From NCBI GenBank assembly GCA_036172665.1, contig CM069870.1, positions 66,960,212 through 67,024,211 of the forward strand: 64,000 nucleotides of DNA, written 5' to 3'. Under the pieces are notes generated by a model that saw only the letters and a program-made list of their open reading frames with translations, was not told the DNA's origin and searched no databases. Position numbers and translations under genes: made by a program. Every line of letters begins with the position of its first letter. The stretch's first letter is position 1. The stretch comes from Prosopocoilus inquinatus (lineage: Eukaryota; Arthropoda; Insecta; Coleoptera; Lucanidae). Positions 24,791-35,900 of the stretch are shown here, in pieces.

Positions 24791-25177
24791 ATTGGCAAAT
24801 GAATCAACAGAATAAGACTGTAAAATGATGATATTCTCAAAAAAAGAAAAACAAATGAAAGCTTAATTTTATTCAATTACCATCGGAAAGGGGAGATTGT
24901 TTCTTGGAAAAGAAACAAACAAAATGCCTAAATACAAATAAACAGAGGAAAAGTGGACTGACTTGCTTTTAGATAGCTTCTCGAATCCTTCTCGCAAATT
25001 CTTCATTTGTTATTCTCCAGCTTACAAAAAGAAACAGAAAGGAAAGAAAGCTTGATTTATTTTCAAGCAAAATAATAAAATATAAACAAATGAAAAATTT
25101 GATTTTCAAAAGCTTCGTCGATTTTTGTTCTCAGATTTTAATTTTATTTACAGGAAGAAAAAAGAAGAATCCTTAAA

Positions 25178-25325
25178 GGCTCATCTAGACATTCGGCAGC
25201 AAATTCTTATTGAACGAAATCGTTCGGCAAATACCAAATATTTGCTACGAATACTAATTAGTCGGTGTTTGCCAAATTAATTTGCTCGCGATTCGTCGAA
25301 TACCGCAAGTGTGACACCGGCTTTA
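25178..25325. mobile_element. MITE-like element, ~148 bp
   Basis: The ends AAAGGCTCATCTAGACATTC and (reverse complement) AAAGCCGGTGTCACACTTGC are imperfect terminal inverted repeats. Inner arms GGCAAATACCAAATATTTG / GGTGTTTGCCAAATTAATTTG add further pairing. No coding. Confidence 0.5.
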
Positions 25326-25549
25326 GTCTTTCTGTAAACTACGCAGCTACAACAATCATTCAACATCTGATAATATTTTATTTTTTTTACTTAATTTAAT
25401 CGACGTTAACGGCACGTTTTCTTAATCCTGAAAAGGCACATAAATTTCACTATTAATAGCGAAATGAAATTCCTCAATGACACGAAACTGTAAAAATTAA
25501 TTGAAGAACTTTAATTTCATTAAAGCACTGCGGTGTTAACCCAGAGAGC

Positions 25550-26130
25550 GAACCTCACACATCCATAAGACCACATACATAAATAAATAAATAATTCAAC
25601 AAAATTGGGTATGTGCATGTGATTTGCCGTTGCGGTAATTTATTGCGCAAACCTTATCAATTATTTATAACGGCCGTTTATGCACCGGCTCTAGAATTTC
25701 AGAGGCGCCCCACTTTCATCTCTAGGTATCTCCTAATCGAATTCAGCCGGCGTTATATTTCCCCCACGGCGTATGATCAATAAACATAAAATTCCAGGAA
25801 GAGCAAATTGAAATTCCAATGGCCGCGGCGGTCTTCGATTTATATGCCCCGTTTTAAGGCGGGTGATGCACTCGCACGTTACGGTGAAATCCAGTAATCG
25901 CACCGACGCGACGCGACGACAAAAAAAAATCAGCCAAGGGGATTAGCCGCTTCTTCTCTGCCGGCAATTAATTAGGATGATTGTTGGCTTTGTGGGGAAT
26001 GACTCGTTTTGTTTCACCGTGGCTTAAGAACTGAATGGAGAGCCGTAAATTACTTGGGCAATCATGTGTTTAATATTTATAACACCGGATAGACTTGAGT
26101 AAATGCCGTTAAGTCGTTTAGTTGGTAGAT
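25550..26130. promoter_or_regulatory. GC-richer repeat-free island, candidate enhancer
   Basis: This is the least repetitive and most GC-rich stretch of the intron (GGCCGCGGCGG near 25822, ACGCGACGCGACGAC near 25907). It contains Hox/homeodomain-like words such as ATCAATTATTTATAACGG. Such islands in long introns of developmental genes are often conserved enhancers. A comparison with related genomes would be needed to establish this. Confidence 0.3.
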
Positions 26131-27049
26131 GGTTTGTAAGTACCATTCCTTCATCTTCATTTCTACTATATTATAACAGCATTTACAGTTGTTTTTTTTA
26201 AGTCATATCTTCAAGACAATCACATCGGTGCAATTAACGCATCCACGTCGGCGTCGTCTAAAACGATTTGTATAGTATTCCCATTTAAAATTGGTGTTTA
26301 TATCTTGCAATGTTTATCGAAATTAATTACCTTTTTACAATCGGCACGTGTGAAGGTAATAAAAGAATTTAAAACGAAGTCTTCCGTACCCAGCTAACAT
26401 TTCCTGGTATTTACAATAACCAGTACTGCCATGGTATAAAAACCAATTTCAAATGGGAAAACTATAGTTGCTTAATCATTCTGACTTCAGTTTCTTGCGA
26501 AAACTTGAACAAAACTTGAAATGTTAATACAAATGGCACTGGTTGAGTCGCATCCAGCGCAAGTCCCGGTGAAGAAGTGATGTGATGACGCGCCTGCGAG
26601 CCATCCACCACCGTGGTACGCAGAGGATGCGGTAGTATAACGGGGAAGTCGTTACGAAACAGCCGCGGGCGAAATCGCGGATTTACGTGAAACTCGACTT
26701 GAAACAACTTTATTATCTTCGGCTATTATTACATTTGCGATTGGCAGAGAGGTAACTGTTAGATAACCACCCAAATTTTCTGAATGGGAAATCAAGTCAA
26801 AAACTACTTTTTTTTTTCAATTTATGCATCGTCTTGTTTTTAGTTTTTCTTTTTTTTTCATTTTGTCTAATTGTAATTTAAAGCACAGATCCTCCTATTT
26901 CACTTTATTGGTGTCTGTTATCCACAATGCACAATGTATCGTCAATTATCAATTAAAACATAAAATTGTTTTCAATATTTGAAAATTAGAAAAAATGCAT
27001 ATCTGTGCGGTGAATCGTGAAGAGGTTTGACATTTTTAACGAAAAAGAA

Positions 27050-27900
27050 CCTTTAGTATAGGCCACCGTCTAAGCAATCGAGAACACTGGGTTGCCTATA
27101 TTAAAACACTAAGTGGCTTTTTTTAATTTAATTTAACACGTTTTAAACACATAGGCATGTTATTAAAATTAGTTGTTTACAATATTTAAACGTAATTTAA
27201 TAATATTCTCCCTTTGATACAGGTAGAAATTAAAAATAAAATAAAATAATTGTAATCTTGTATTTTATGTAATACAATTGAAATGCTTTGTCTTTTCTAC
27301 AAATTTAATTTCTCTTTAAATTTGTAGAAAAGTCGAAGCATTTCAATTATATTAAAAAATAAATAAATTAGTAATTTCCACGTCAATTATTTCTTTACTG
27401 AAATCAGGAAAAAATGGTTTCTAAACATTTAAACATGAGTAAATATAATTACTATTAATATAATCTCAGCTAATTAGGAAAGATTTTAAGTTTCTTGACA
27501 GAAATTTATTCATACCGCGTTTAGTGCAAACGACCGTTCAAACTGGTGAGGTCATTGGGTTGTCTGCACTTTAGCTTGACTCATCGAAGAGAGAATTTAA
27601 TTTAATTGTGCCATTAAAATTAAATTATTTTTGATATTTAAGTGCAAATTAATAATTTTCTCCATGAATACAAGTGCAAATTAAAAAGAAAAAAAAATAA
27701 GTTAGTATTTTTCGTTCGTCTATTATTTATTTTTATTTTGATTTTCTTCAGGAACAATTAGATAGTTGTTTAAACATTTGAAAATTAGAAAAGTTGCATA
27801 ATTTCGACCAATTATGAAAGTTTTAATCTTTTTAATAAAAAAAATGTTCTCTCTGTCGTTTGGAGGTCATTGGGTTGCCTGTATCAAGGTTATCGTTGAA
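27050..27900 (+). repeat. Hairpin-core interspersed repeat cluster
   Basis: Cores lie at about 27052-27115 and 27515-27580, with a partial one at 27865-27895. Between them lie the shared flanks GAAATCAGGAAxAA and TTATTAAAATTAxTTGTTTA. In the first core both arms read TATA next to AGG/CCT; in the second both read GTGCA/TGCAC. Confidence 0.7.
27286..27352. repeat. Hairpin, ~30-bp arms
   Basis: GAAATGCTTTGTCTTTTCTA...AATTTAA pairs with the inverse arm ending GAAGCATTTC. The arms are nearly perfect around AATTTCTCTTTAAATT. Small palindromic insertion inside the 27-kb repeat cluster. Confidence 0.65.
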
Positions 27901-28206
27901 GCAGAATCTAATTTAATTATTTTGAAGCAAACTGACATGTCATTAAAATTTATTGTTTATGATATTGTCACGAAAGGACTCCACCATGTCACGAGGAGAC
28001 TTCCGGTTTGTAGAGGCGTAGGTAGAGCTTGTAAAAGAAAAAGAAATAGAGTTAAATTGATTCCTGGGGGTCGGCGGTTTTCTAATTCTTTGCCAGTCCG
28101 GTTGAACGATGGACCGGGCCGGACAGAAACTTGAGTTGCCGTAGTCCAGGGGAAATGACTGCGGTGTTAATCAGGGGTGGAGACGGCTTACTATTTGATG
28201 TGAATC

Positions 28207-29565
28207 CAGGGCCGCAGCCAGACTAAATATTAAGGCGAGGCTTATCGTAGTGTAGTGTGCTTTTTAAAATATTTTACAAATGAAAAACAACAAAGATAAA
28301 TTAGTGTTAACATTCAAAATTGTTGCAGTTTTTGTTGTTTGAAACAAATTTTATTTAGTTTATCACATTAAATTACTAAATAGATCTGTTCACAAATTAA
28401 AAGACTTGCCTTGCGAAACATTAAACTGGCAACAGTACCCTATAATTCTGTGATAAAATTGCCAATTGTGTGAAATAAATGACAAGCTTATGAGTTCTGA
28501 ATATCTAATGAATAATTATAGTAGATTAAATATTTTTATCTTAATATTTGAAATGTGTATCCGCTCACGAGCAGGCCGTAACTTTCAGTTAGTTAGTTTG
28601 TACAATTCAAATTAGACTAACCGATGTTGTCAAATTACAACTTTAAGAAATTTCCACTTTTATCTGCTCTACAGGGTTGTTTATAAATGTCTCTTTGGAC
28701 ATAGTAGGCGTTGTTCTGTCTCTTCAGTCTGTAGAATTAGCAAATTTCCGTTTGCCAATTGCCAATTAATCGGAGGTCTTCGTTTATGTTTCCCTTGCTT
28801 TGTTGGAGTTTGTTTCGCAGTGAAAATTTTGTAAACTAATTTTCCTGTAGCGGACGCAATTGCGATATGTGAGAAATCAATTATTTAAAGTTAATCCATG
28901 CTTTTAGTTACAGTGACGGCTAAGAGTTAGTATTAATTGGCAAAACGTTAATTTTTTTCAAAAGTCTTTGATCAAAGTATCATTTACAACAAGTATGTAG
29001 TATGTTAATGCTCTAGATAGTACAGAGGAATTCGTGTTGAAAAGACAATATTGCAACATTGCGTGAAATTTAGTTACATACTTGAGTCCCAAATTCTCCA
29101 TAAATTCTCACAGCATCCTGCAATGGTGAGTATCGAATAAATAGAATGTATATATTATTTCAGGTTTATTTCGGGTTGGGCCATCGTAGGGCAGGCTTAA
29201 AACTTTCCAGGGCAGACTCAAAATTAATATATGAGAAGTTATCTCATGCGCTTGGATTTACGTGCATTAAGGCGAATGTCTGGTCGCATTGGTGGGGGTG
29301 TTCGCGCGGTCTCTCGTGACGTCAGACTATACTGTGGCGATTTTGATTGGTCACGATCCACGGCGCATGGACAGTTGTTGCCGTTACCATAACAACACAA
29401 CTATTATGATGATTTTAAATGGAGCTTCAGCTTGAACGAGTGACGTAGACCTGAGACCCATACGAAAAATGTCGAATCCGTCCGATTTTGCATGCAGCAA
29501 CTTCCCATATACTAACTTTGGGGCAGACTAGTCTGCGTCTTGGCGCCCCCCTAGCTACGGCCCTG
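28207..29565. mobile_element. Non-autonomous hAT-type element, 1359 bp, with 8-bp target duplication
   Basis: The element begins CAGGGCCGCAGCCAG and ends CTAGCTACGGCCCTG, an imperfect 15-bp terminal inverted repeat (13 of 15 match). It is flanked on both sides by the identical 8-mer TGTGAATC (28199-28206 and 29566-29573). An 8-bp duplication and CAGGG-type ends are diagnostic of the hAT superfamily. No transposase frame is present, so it would need one supplied in trans. A second CCAGGGCAGACTC word inside (about 29206) recalls the ends. Confidence 0.9.
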
Positions 29566-29939
29566 TGTGAATCGATCTAACGATCTAGTTAACGATTAAA
29601 GGTCCACGCCTGACGACGGACGCGGCCCTTTTTGTGAATCACACTGACAGCTTAGTTTTACAAATTTCTATAACTAAATAGGTCGTAATATAGCACTTGA
29701 GTTCGCAAAAACTTGCATGTATGCGTTCCAGTTTCAACACACGAGCGTCGCTTCTCGTAGAGCTCTACAATTTCATAACTCGATGTGATTACGCACTGAC
29801 TATACATAACGTTTAAGTGAACAGTGAATATTTATTTAATCTACGATTACAAAAATAATGAGTCTGTTAATTATTTTCGTAAATTTTGAATGACTTTATA
29901 GAAAATCTAATCGTGACTATATTTAAAGGAAAATTAAAA

Positions 29940-30330
29940 AGTTTTTTTATGAATACGAGTGCAAATTAAAAAAATAATAATAAATTAGTATTTTTCGCAC
30001 GTGTATTATTTTTTTCTTCTGAAATCAGGAAGAATTGGATAATTGTTTAAACATTTTAAAATTAGAAAAGTTTTATAATTTCCTACAAATATGAAAATTT
30101 TTCAAATTTCCCGACGCACGAAAACTTATTCCTTACCGCCTTTAGTGCAGGCAACCGCACAAACGGCTCGGGTTGTTGGTTTGCCTATATTAAGGCTTTT
30201 CGTCAAAAAAAATTTGATTTATTTATTTTTAGACAAACAGAACGTACGTAATTAAAAATAATTGCATACAATTTTTAAAGGTTCGTATAATTTAAAATAT
30301 TTTCAGAACGCCAAGTTCGATTTTTTTTTT
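29940..30330 (+). repeat. Hairpin-core interspersed repeat copy
   Basis: The core GTGCAGGCAACCGC...GGTTTGCCTATATTAAGG lies at 30150-30203. Upstream are GAAATCAGGAAGAATTG (about 30023) and the AATTAGTATTTTTCG word of the family. Confidence 0.7.
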
Positions 30331-31436
30331 ATTTTCAAGGAGAAGTCAAAAATATGACTTTACTCATTTTTAATCGCCATATTTTTTTAAAGAAAAGCAA
30401 ATCGTATCTACGTTGATAGGATGTTTAAATCGTTATATCTTTTAAACAAAAACAAATCGTATTTATTTTGATATGTTTCTTTTCTTTTTTTCTTTTTTAT
30501 AGAATTGCATGTACTTTCGTTTGCCAAAAGTTGAGTCCAACCAATCAATCTTTATATGAATATATTCTTAATTTTTGTTTTTTTTTTTTGTAGTTAAAAC
30601 ATTTTTGGTTTTCCAGAACAGCATATTCAGGACGTTTCAATCAACTTAACACAAGTGCTTGTTCTGTTTTTCATATCCTAAAAATCTTCATTTTTGGACG
30701 TTATTCAGTTTTTCCAAAAGCAAGCCTCTATTATTACTTTTTATGCATTTTTAATTACTAAAAATATTTTTACTCCGTTAGAATAGCTAGCACTGGGAAT
30801 GCTACCTCACTTTCTCACTTAATTAACATTATGGGGTTTTTGTTTAAAATCTGTAAGAATGGTTGCCTACCTACCGGCAATGGAAAGAATACGCGCGTTA
30901 GCTTATACGAGCACAACTCTTTAACTAAGTTAAATAGCAGCTCAAAGCGTGAATAAAAGGAATAAATTAAAGCTGTTCAAAACAGTTTCCAAGCACTTCA
31001 GCCTCCAAGCAGTCTAAAATACGATTGGAAGAAGCTAGAAACTTTTTTAAATCAGATTTTCTACTCAAGCTGGAAAGTTTTTCAACTCAAGTTAGAAATT
31101 TCTTCCAACTGGACTTAAACTGAAGTTAGGAAGCTCTTTCAACGCAATTTTCCAACTGCTTCGAACACACTTTAATTGCTTGGAAATAAATGGTTTTAAA
31201 CAACTTTCATAATTTCTAATTTTAATTCCTTCTGCCTGTGCTTCAAGCTGTTTAACTCACAATTGGTTGAAGAGTTCGGAGGAAACGATTTGTTCGTAGA
31301 CAGTTGAAAAAGCTGTCGGAGATATTATTAATCGACTAAGGCCTGAGCGGCCACCAAGCTTACACATCTATGTTAATTAAATAAACAGTAGAGAAAATCT
31401 TCTGTAAGCTAATTAGAATTCTTCTTTGGATTTCAG

Positions 31437-31499
31437 GAAAATGAAGCCACCGATTCAACAACACCGAAGCGAACGATAGTCCAATTATGAATTTGAACA
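31437..31499 (+). other. stan: 5' leader of the first coding exon with two short upstream ORFs
   Basis: The leader follows acceptor TTTCAG. An ATG at 31441 opens a 12-codon frame ending in TAG at 31477-31479. A second ATG at 31487 is out of frame, runs past the main start and stops at 31526-31528. Both have A at -3. They could reduce or regulate initiation at 31500. If the 824-986 exon is spliced on, the first one becomes the end of a 65-codon upstream ORF. Confidence 0.6.
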
Positions 31500-32998
31500 A
31501 TGGTTATACCACCATCTCTCATGCTTGAGAGGAACTTGCTCTTCTACGCTTTGATTTATTTCGTGTTTAATTTCAACTTCCCGCCTGCACGTTCCTACCT
31601 GATACTCATCGATGAAGAGCAGAAGCCCGGAGAGATCATATTCAACGCATCGATCTACAAACTGGGCTCGGAGAGGCAGTATAAGATCAACGATGAGAGA
31701 ACGGCCGCCTTCGTGCATTCTTTGATGAGCGTCAACCCCAAAGATGGACGGGTTGTACTGCGTGAGAGCCTACACTGCGATTCACTATTTCACCCTAATT
31801 TATTTACTGTATATATTGATTCGATTTCGACTAGATTAAGATCCATCGACTACTATAGCTTGCCCCTGAGGATAATCGTGGTGGGTAGGGAATGCGCGAC
31901 TAAAGATGACGACTGGGAGGATAAGAGACGGAGAAGATCGATTGCACCATCTCATCCTCACCCGACAAGTTTTGTTGTGCGATTATCGGATGCGAAGAAG
32001 TGGATTTCAGAAACGTATGCCTCCTTCGCAATACCAACGACTGACAAGTGGCATAAAATATGCCTGCGAAGATCTCAATTCATCAACTCGATCACAGCTT
32101 TCCTACCAAAAACCGTCACCGAGTACTGCTCGGTGAGCTTCCTCGAAGTCAGCGATGACCGTTTCAAAATTGAGAGGTCTCAGGGGGATTTGGTCGCAAG
32201 CAACGATGTCTGCATCACCGAGCCCATGTGGAAGGTCACGATCACATTTCACATTCAGTGTCGCGTAGTGAAAATTTTAGATTCGGAGCACCGCCTAAAA
32301 ATAGTCTACCACCATCAGGAGTTTAACGACACTGACATAGCGAAGAGGGTGCGAAGAGAACTGCGAAACCAATCACCGTTCTTCGAACAGCACCTGTACA
32401 TAGCCAGCGTTCTAGAAGAGTGCGATCCGGGTGTGGTCGTGACAACCGTAAAGGCTAGGGACCCCGAAAACAGCCCCGTCACTTACTCCATGACCAGCTT
32501 GTTAGACTCGAGAACCCAATCGATGTTCGACATCGATGCAAAAAGCGGTGTGGTTACCACGAAAGTAAAACTGGACCGTGAGTTGGTGGATGTGCATTAC
32601 TTTCGAGTGACAGCAACCGATGATAGCTTTCCCCCGAGATCAGGGACCACCATGTTGCAGATTAACGTCTTGGACGCCAACGATCACTCGCCGGTGTTTG
32701 AAATGAACGAGTACGAAGCCAGCATTCGAGAGGGTGTAAGCGTTGGAACCACTGTGATAACCTTGAAGGCCACCGATCAAGATATCGACAAGAACGGCCA
32801 GGTCGAATACACAATCAAGAGTGTGAGCGGAGGGGGCACTTCGAACGAGGAAGAAGACAATCATGCTTTTAAAATCGATTCCAAGAGCGGAGTTATCACA
32901 ACCAGGACCATGTTGGATCGAGAGACGACTGAGATTTACACTTTAATAGTACAAGCCACCGACCAAGCATCCCCTCAAAATGCAAGGCGGTCTTCGAC
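31500..32998 (+). CDS. stan: stan coding exon 1: signal peptide, N-terminal region, cadherin 1 and most of 2
   Basis: Residues 1-500. A hydrophobic stretch LLFYALIYFVF near residues 12-22 followed by a small-residue region is the signal peptide. Two polybasic sites (143-146, 283-286) precede the first cadherin repeat, which has LDRE and LDANDHSP calcium motifs. Donor is GAC|GTAAGT at 32999, phase 2. Confidence 0.95.
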
Positions 32999-35900
32999 GT
33001 AAGTACTTTTCATTAAGAACAAGAATAACGTAGTGACTCATTTTTTTTATTTAAAAATTAGGGCGAGCGTCGTCGTGCGCGTTTTAGACGACAACGACAA
33101 CTACCCCCAATTCACAGAAAGGACTTACACGGTGCCTGTAAACGAAGACATAAACTGGGCTGAAAATCCTGTCATAGCACATATCAAGTAAGTAAACACG
33201 TACCTACCTTTATTTTTCAATGAAAACCAAAATTAATTTCTAAGAGCAACCGATGCAGATCAAGGCAATAACGCAGCAATACGATACGCAATAATCGGGG
33301 GAAACACCCAGTCGCAATTCGCAATCGACAGTCTAACAGGCGATGTGACTTTAGTAAAGCCGTTGGATTACGAGACCCTTCGCAGTTACCGGCTGGTAAT
33401 TCGTGCTCAAGACGGTGGCAGCCCTGCCCGGTCAAACACCACCCAACTCCTAATCAACGTAAAAGACGTCAATGATAACGCCCCCAGGTTTTACACCTCG
33501 CTGTTTCAAGAAAGTGTATCCGAGAGTGTCCCAACGGGCTACAGCATAGTGAAAGTGCAGGCGTACGATGCTGACGAGGGGGCGAACGCCGAGATAAAAT
33601 ACACGATAGCCCCCAGGGATTCCAGCGGGGGTAGCACTGATGATATACCATTGGCAGTCGACGCTCATACCGGCTGGATCTACACAACCAAAGAATTAGA
33701 CAGGGAGGAACAATCTAAATATATTTTTCAGGTAAGAAAGGAAAAAAGCCTGCGATTTACTTACTTACTTACTTATTTACTTACTATTGTAAAAACTCAC
33801 ACGTTCAATCTTGCACAGGTTATTGCTAGCGACCATGGAGTTCCACCCCAATCGGCTAGTGCAAGCGTGATAATAACCGTGCAAGATGTAAACGACAATA
33901 ATCCAGTTTTCGAGCCGAAAATTTACGAGGCAGTAATCGCTGAAGACGACACTCCTGGTATGTACTTACAAAAAAGTCCAACAAATTTTATAGTTTTCTT
34001 CATTAAATTACAGGCACACCGGTGGCTTCGGTGACAGCGACCGATGCAGACGAAGACACTCGCTTACACTACGAAATAACGAATGGGAATGTGAGAGGTC
34101 GGTTTGCGATAACGTCTCAGAATGGCAAAGGCCTGATTACGGTGGCCCAACCGTTGGATTACAAGCAGGAGAAGCGATACATTCTGACGGTCACTGCTTC
34201 GGATTCTGGGGGAAGAACAGACACGGCTACAGTTTACGTCAATATTTCCGATGCCAATAATTTTTCACCGGTCTTCGAAAATGCTCCATACATCGCATAT
34301 GTAAGTAGCTGCAGCATAGAAGATTAATAATAATTAAAAAGCGCTAAAACAGGGATTCCATTATACGGGAAAACCTGGAAAATCAAGAGAAGTCAGGGAA
34401 TTGAGGGCAAGGTTTGTAATGTCGGGAAAAAGTCGGGGAATTGCTCAATACAAAAATCGGGGAATTGCTTAATATAAAAGCCATAGCATTTCCCTTTGAT
34501 TGCTCCAGTGCACTTTCAAAATAGTATCCCTATCTTTTATTACTGAATAATAATAATAATAATAAATAATTTTTATTAGTTTGAAAGAACACAGTAAACC
34601 TCTGAGAGTGCTCTAGACAAGTTAAGTGAAAATGCCATCAGCGAAATTAATTGAATCGCTGAAAAAAGTGGAAAATTGTTTAAATAAAATAAAACAAAAT
34701 AGGAAAGTCGCATAATCTGAGTGAACTGTGAAAAAATTTAACAAATTTTTAAAACTTCGTATGTCCTGCAATATAGGCAACTGTATGTACAAACGGCGGC
34801 GTTCATTGGATTTCCTATACTATGGCGTCTTACTTTTTTGAAAATGGTCTCATTTATTATCTTTTAAACGAACGAAATCAGCGAATTGCCAACGCTGAAT
34901 TCTTAGGTACAACTCTTTTAAAAGCTTATCACTAAAGTCCGGATTTATATGTGCTAAAAAAGTGGAAAATAAGTTTTTTTTATGCGATTAAAATGGATCA
35001 AAATATGGATATTATATGCGATAAAAATTTTATTTTACTTATACATACTTTAGAATAATAAAAACATAAATTGTTTCATATAAGTAATTTTAACACTTAA
35101 CACTTAAATAGTAGGATTACAAAATATAATCAACAGTTGATTTAAATTATTTGGGGTAAAATTTTGTCGTCTGTCTGTCAAAATATTTTTATAAGAGGAA
35201 AACGAACGCTCGACATCGCATGAAGTAACGGGCGCAAATTTCATGGATGCTACATCTTTGGGGTCCATGTCCAAATCCTCTTCACTTTGACCTTTTAAAA
35301 CTAAACAAATTTTCCTCATTTTATTGTAGTCAGGATTACGTAATAGAACCTTGTCTAATTTTGCCATTAACTTCTCTCCTATCTCCCCTGGAATTGATTT
35401 TACACTTTCAATTGCATCATCGACCACTTCAAAAGAATCTAATAGAGCCGTCTGGGATGATTCCAACTTTTTAGTGGTGGATATTAAAACCGAAAAATGA
35501 GTTTTAATGAATGCTAATTGATTCCCGATGTTTGTGTTCGACATGCATTCCTTACAAATTCTTAAAGCCGCTGAATTGGAATCATCCAATTCTAAGAAAA
35601 TTTCCTTTAATTGTTTAAAGTTATCTGCGTAAAAATTTGCTGCTTCAAGCCACGTACCCCATCTCGTAATTATTGGTTCTGGTGGTAATGGCAGGTCAGC
35701 AGCTAATTCTTTATAGTGTTGTATACGCAGTGGGGCTTTAAGAAACGCCTTTTTTCCGTTATTGATCAACTTATTTACTGTTGGGTATTCTAGTCGCACC
35801 AATTCAGCGAGCCTATTCATTGCGTGAGCCATACAAGTGAAGTGCATCAGATTTGGGTAAAACACCTGTAAAGCCTGTCCTGCTTTTATCATGTAGGCTG

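Larger units (their letters stand above)
987..31436 (+). other. stan: Putative large first intron of stan (repeat-rich)
   Basis: The interval runs from the donor at 987 to the acceptor TTTCAG at 31431-31436. No convincing conserved protein-coding gene was found in about 30 kb, apart from an unidentified exon-like fragment at 16985-17200. It contains MITEs, degenerate satellites, one hAT element and several repeat-poor islands, listed separately. Long first introns with enhancers are usual for insect developmental genes. Assignment as one intron depends on the unproven 5' exon. Confidence 0.4.

Noticed and set aside
27814..28134. 106-codon frame with a basic KRKRNRVKLIPGGRR stretch
   Set aside because: The first half lies in a hairpin-core repeat. 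The second half may be a fragment of an unknown transposon, but no domain supports a gene.
31485..31718. 77-codon minus frame over the stan start
   Set aside because: Antisense shadow of the first coding exon.
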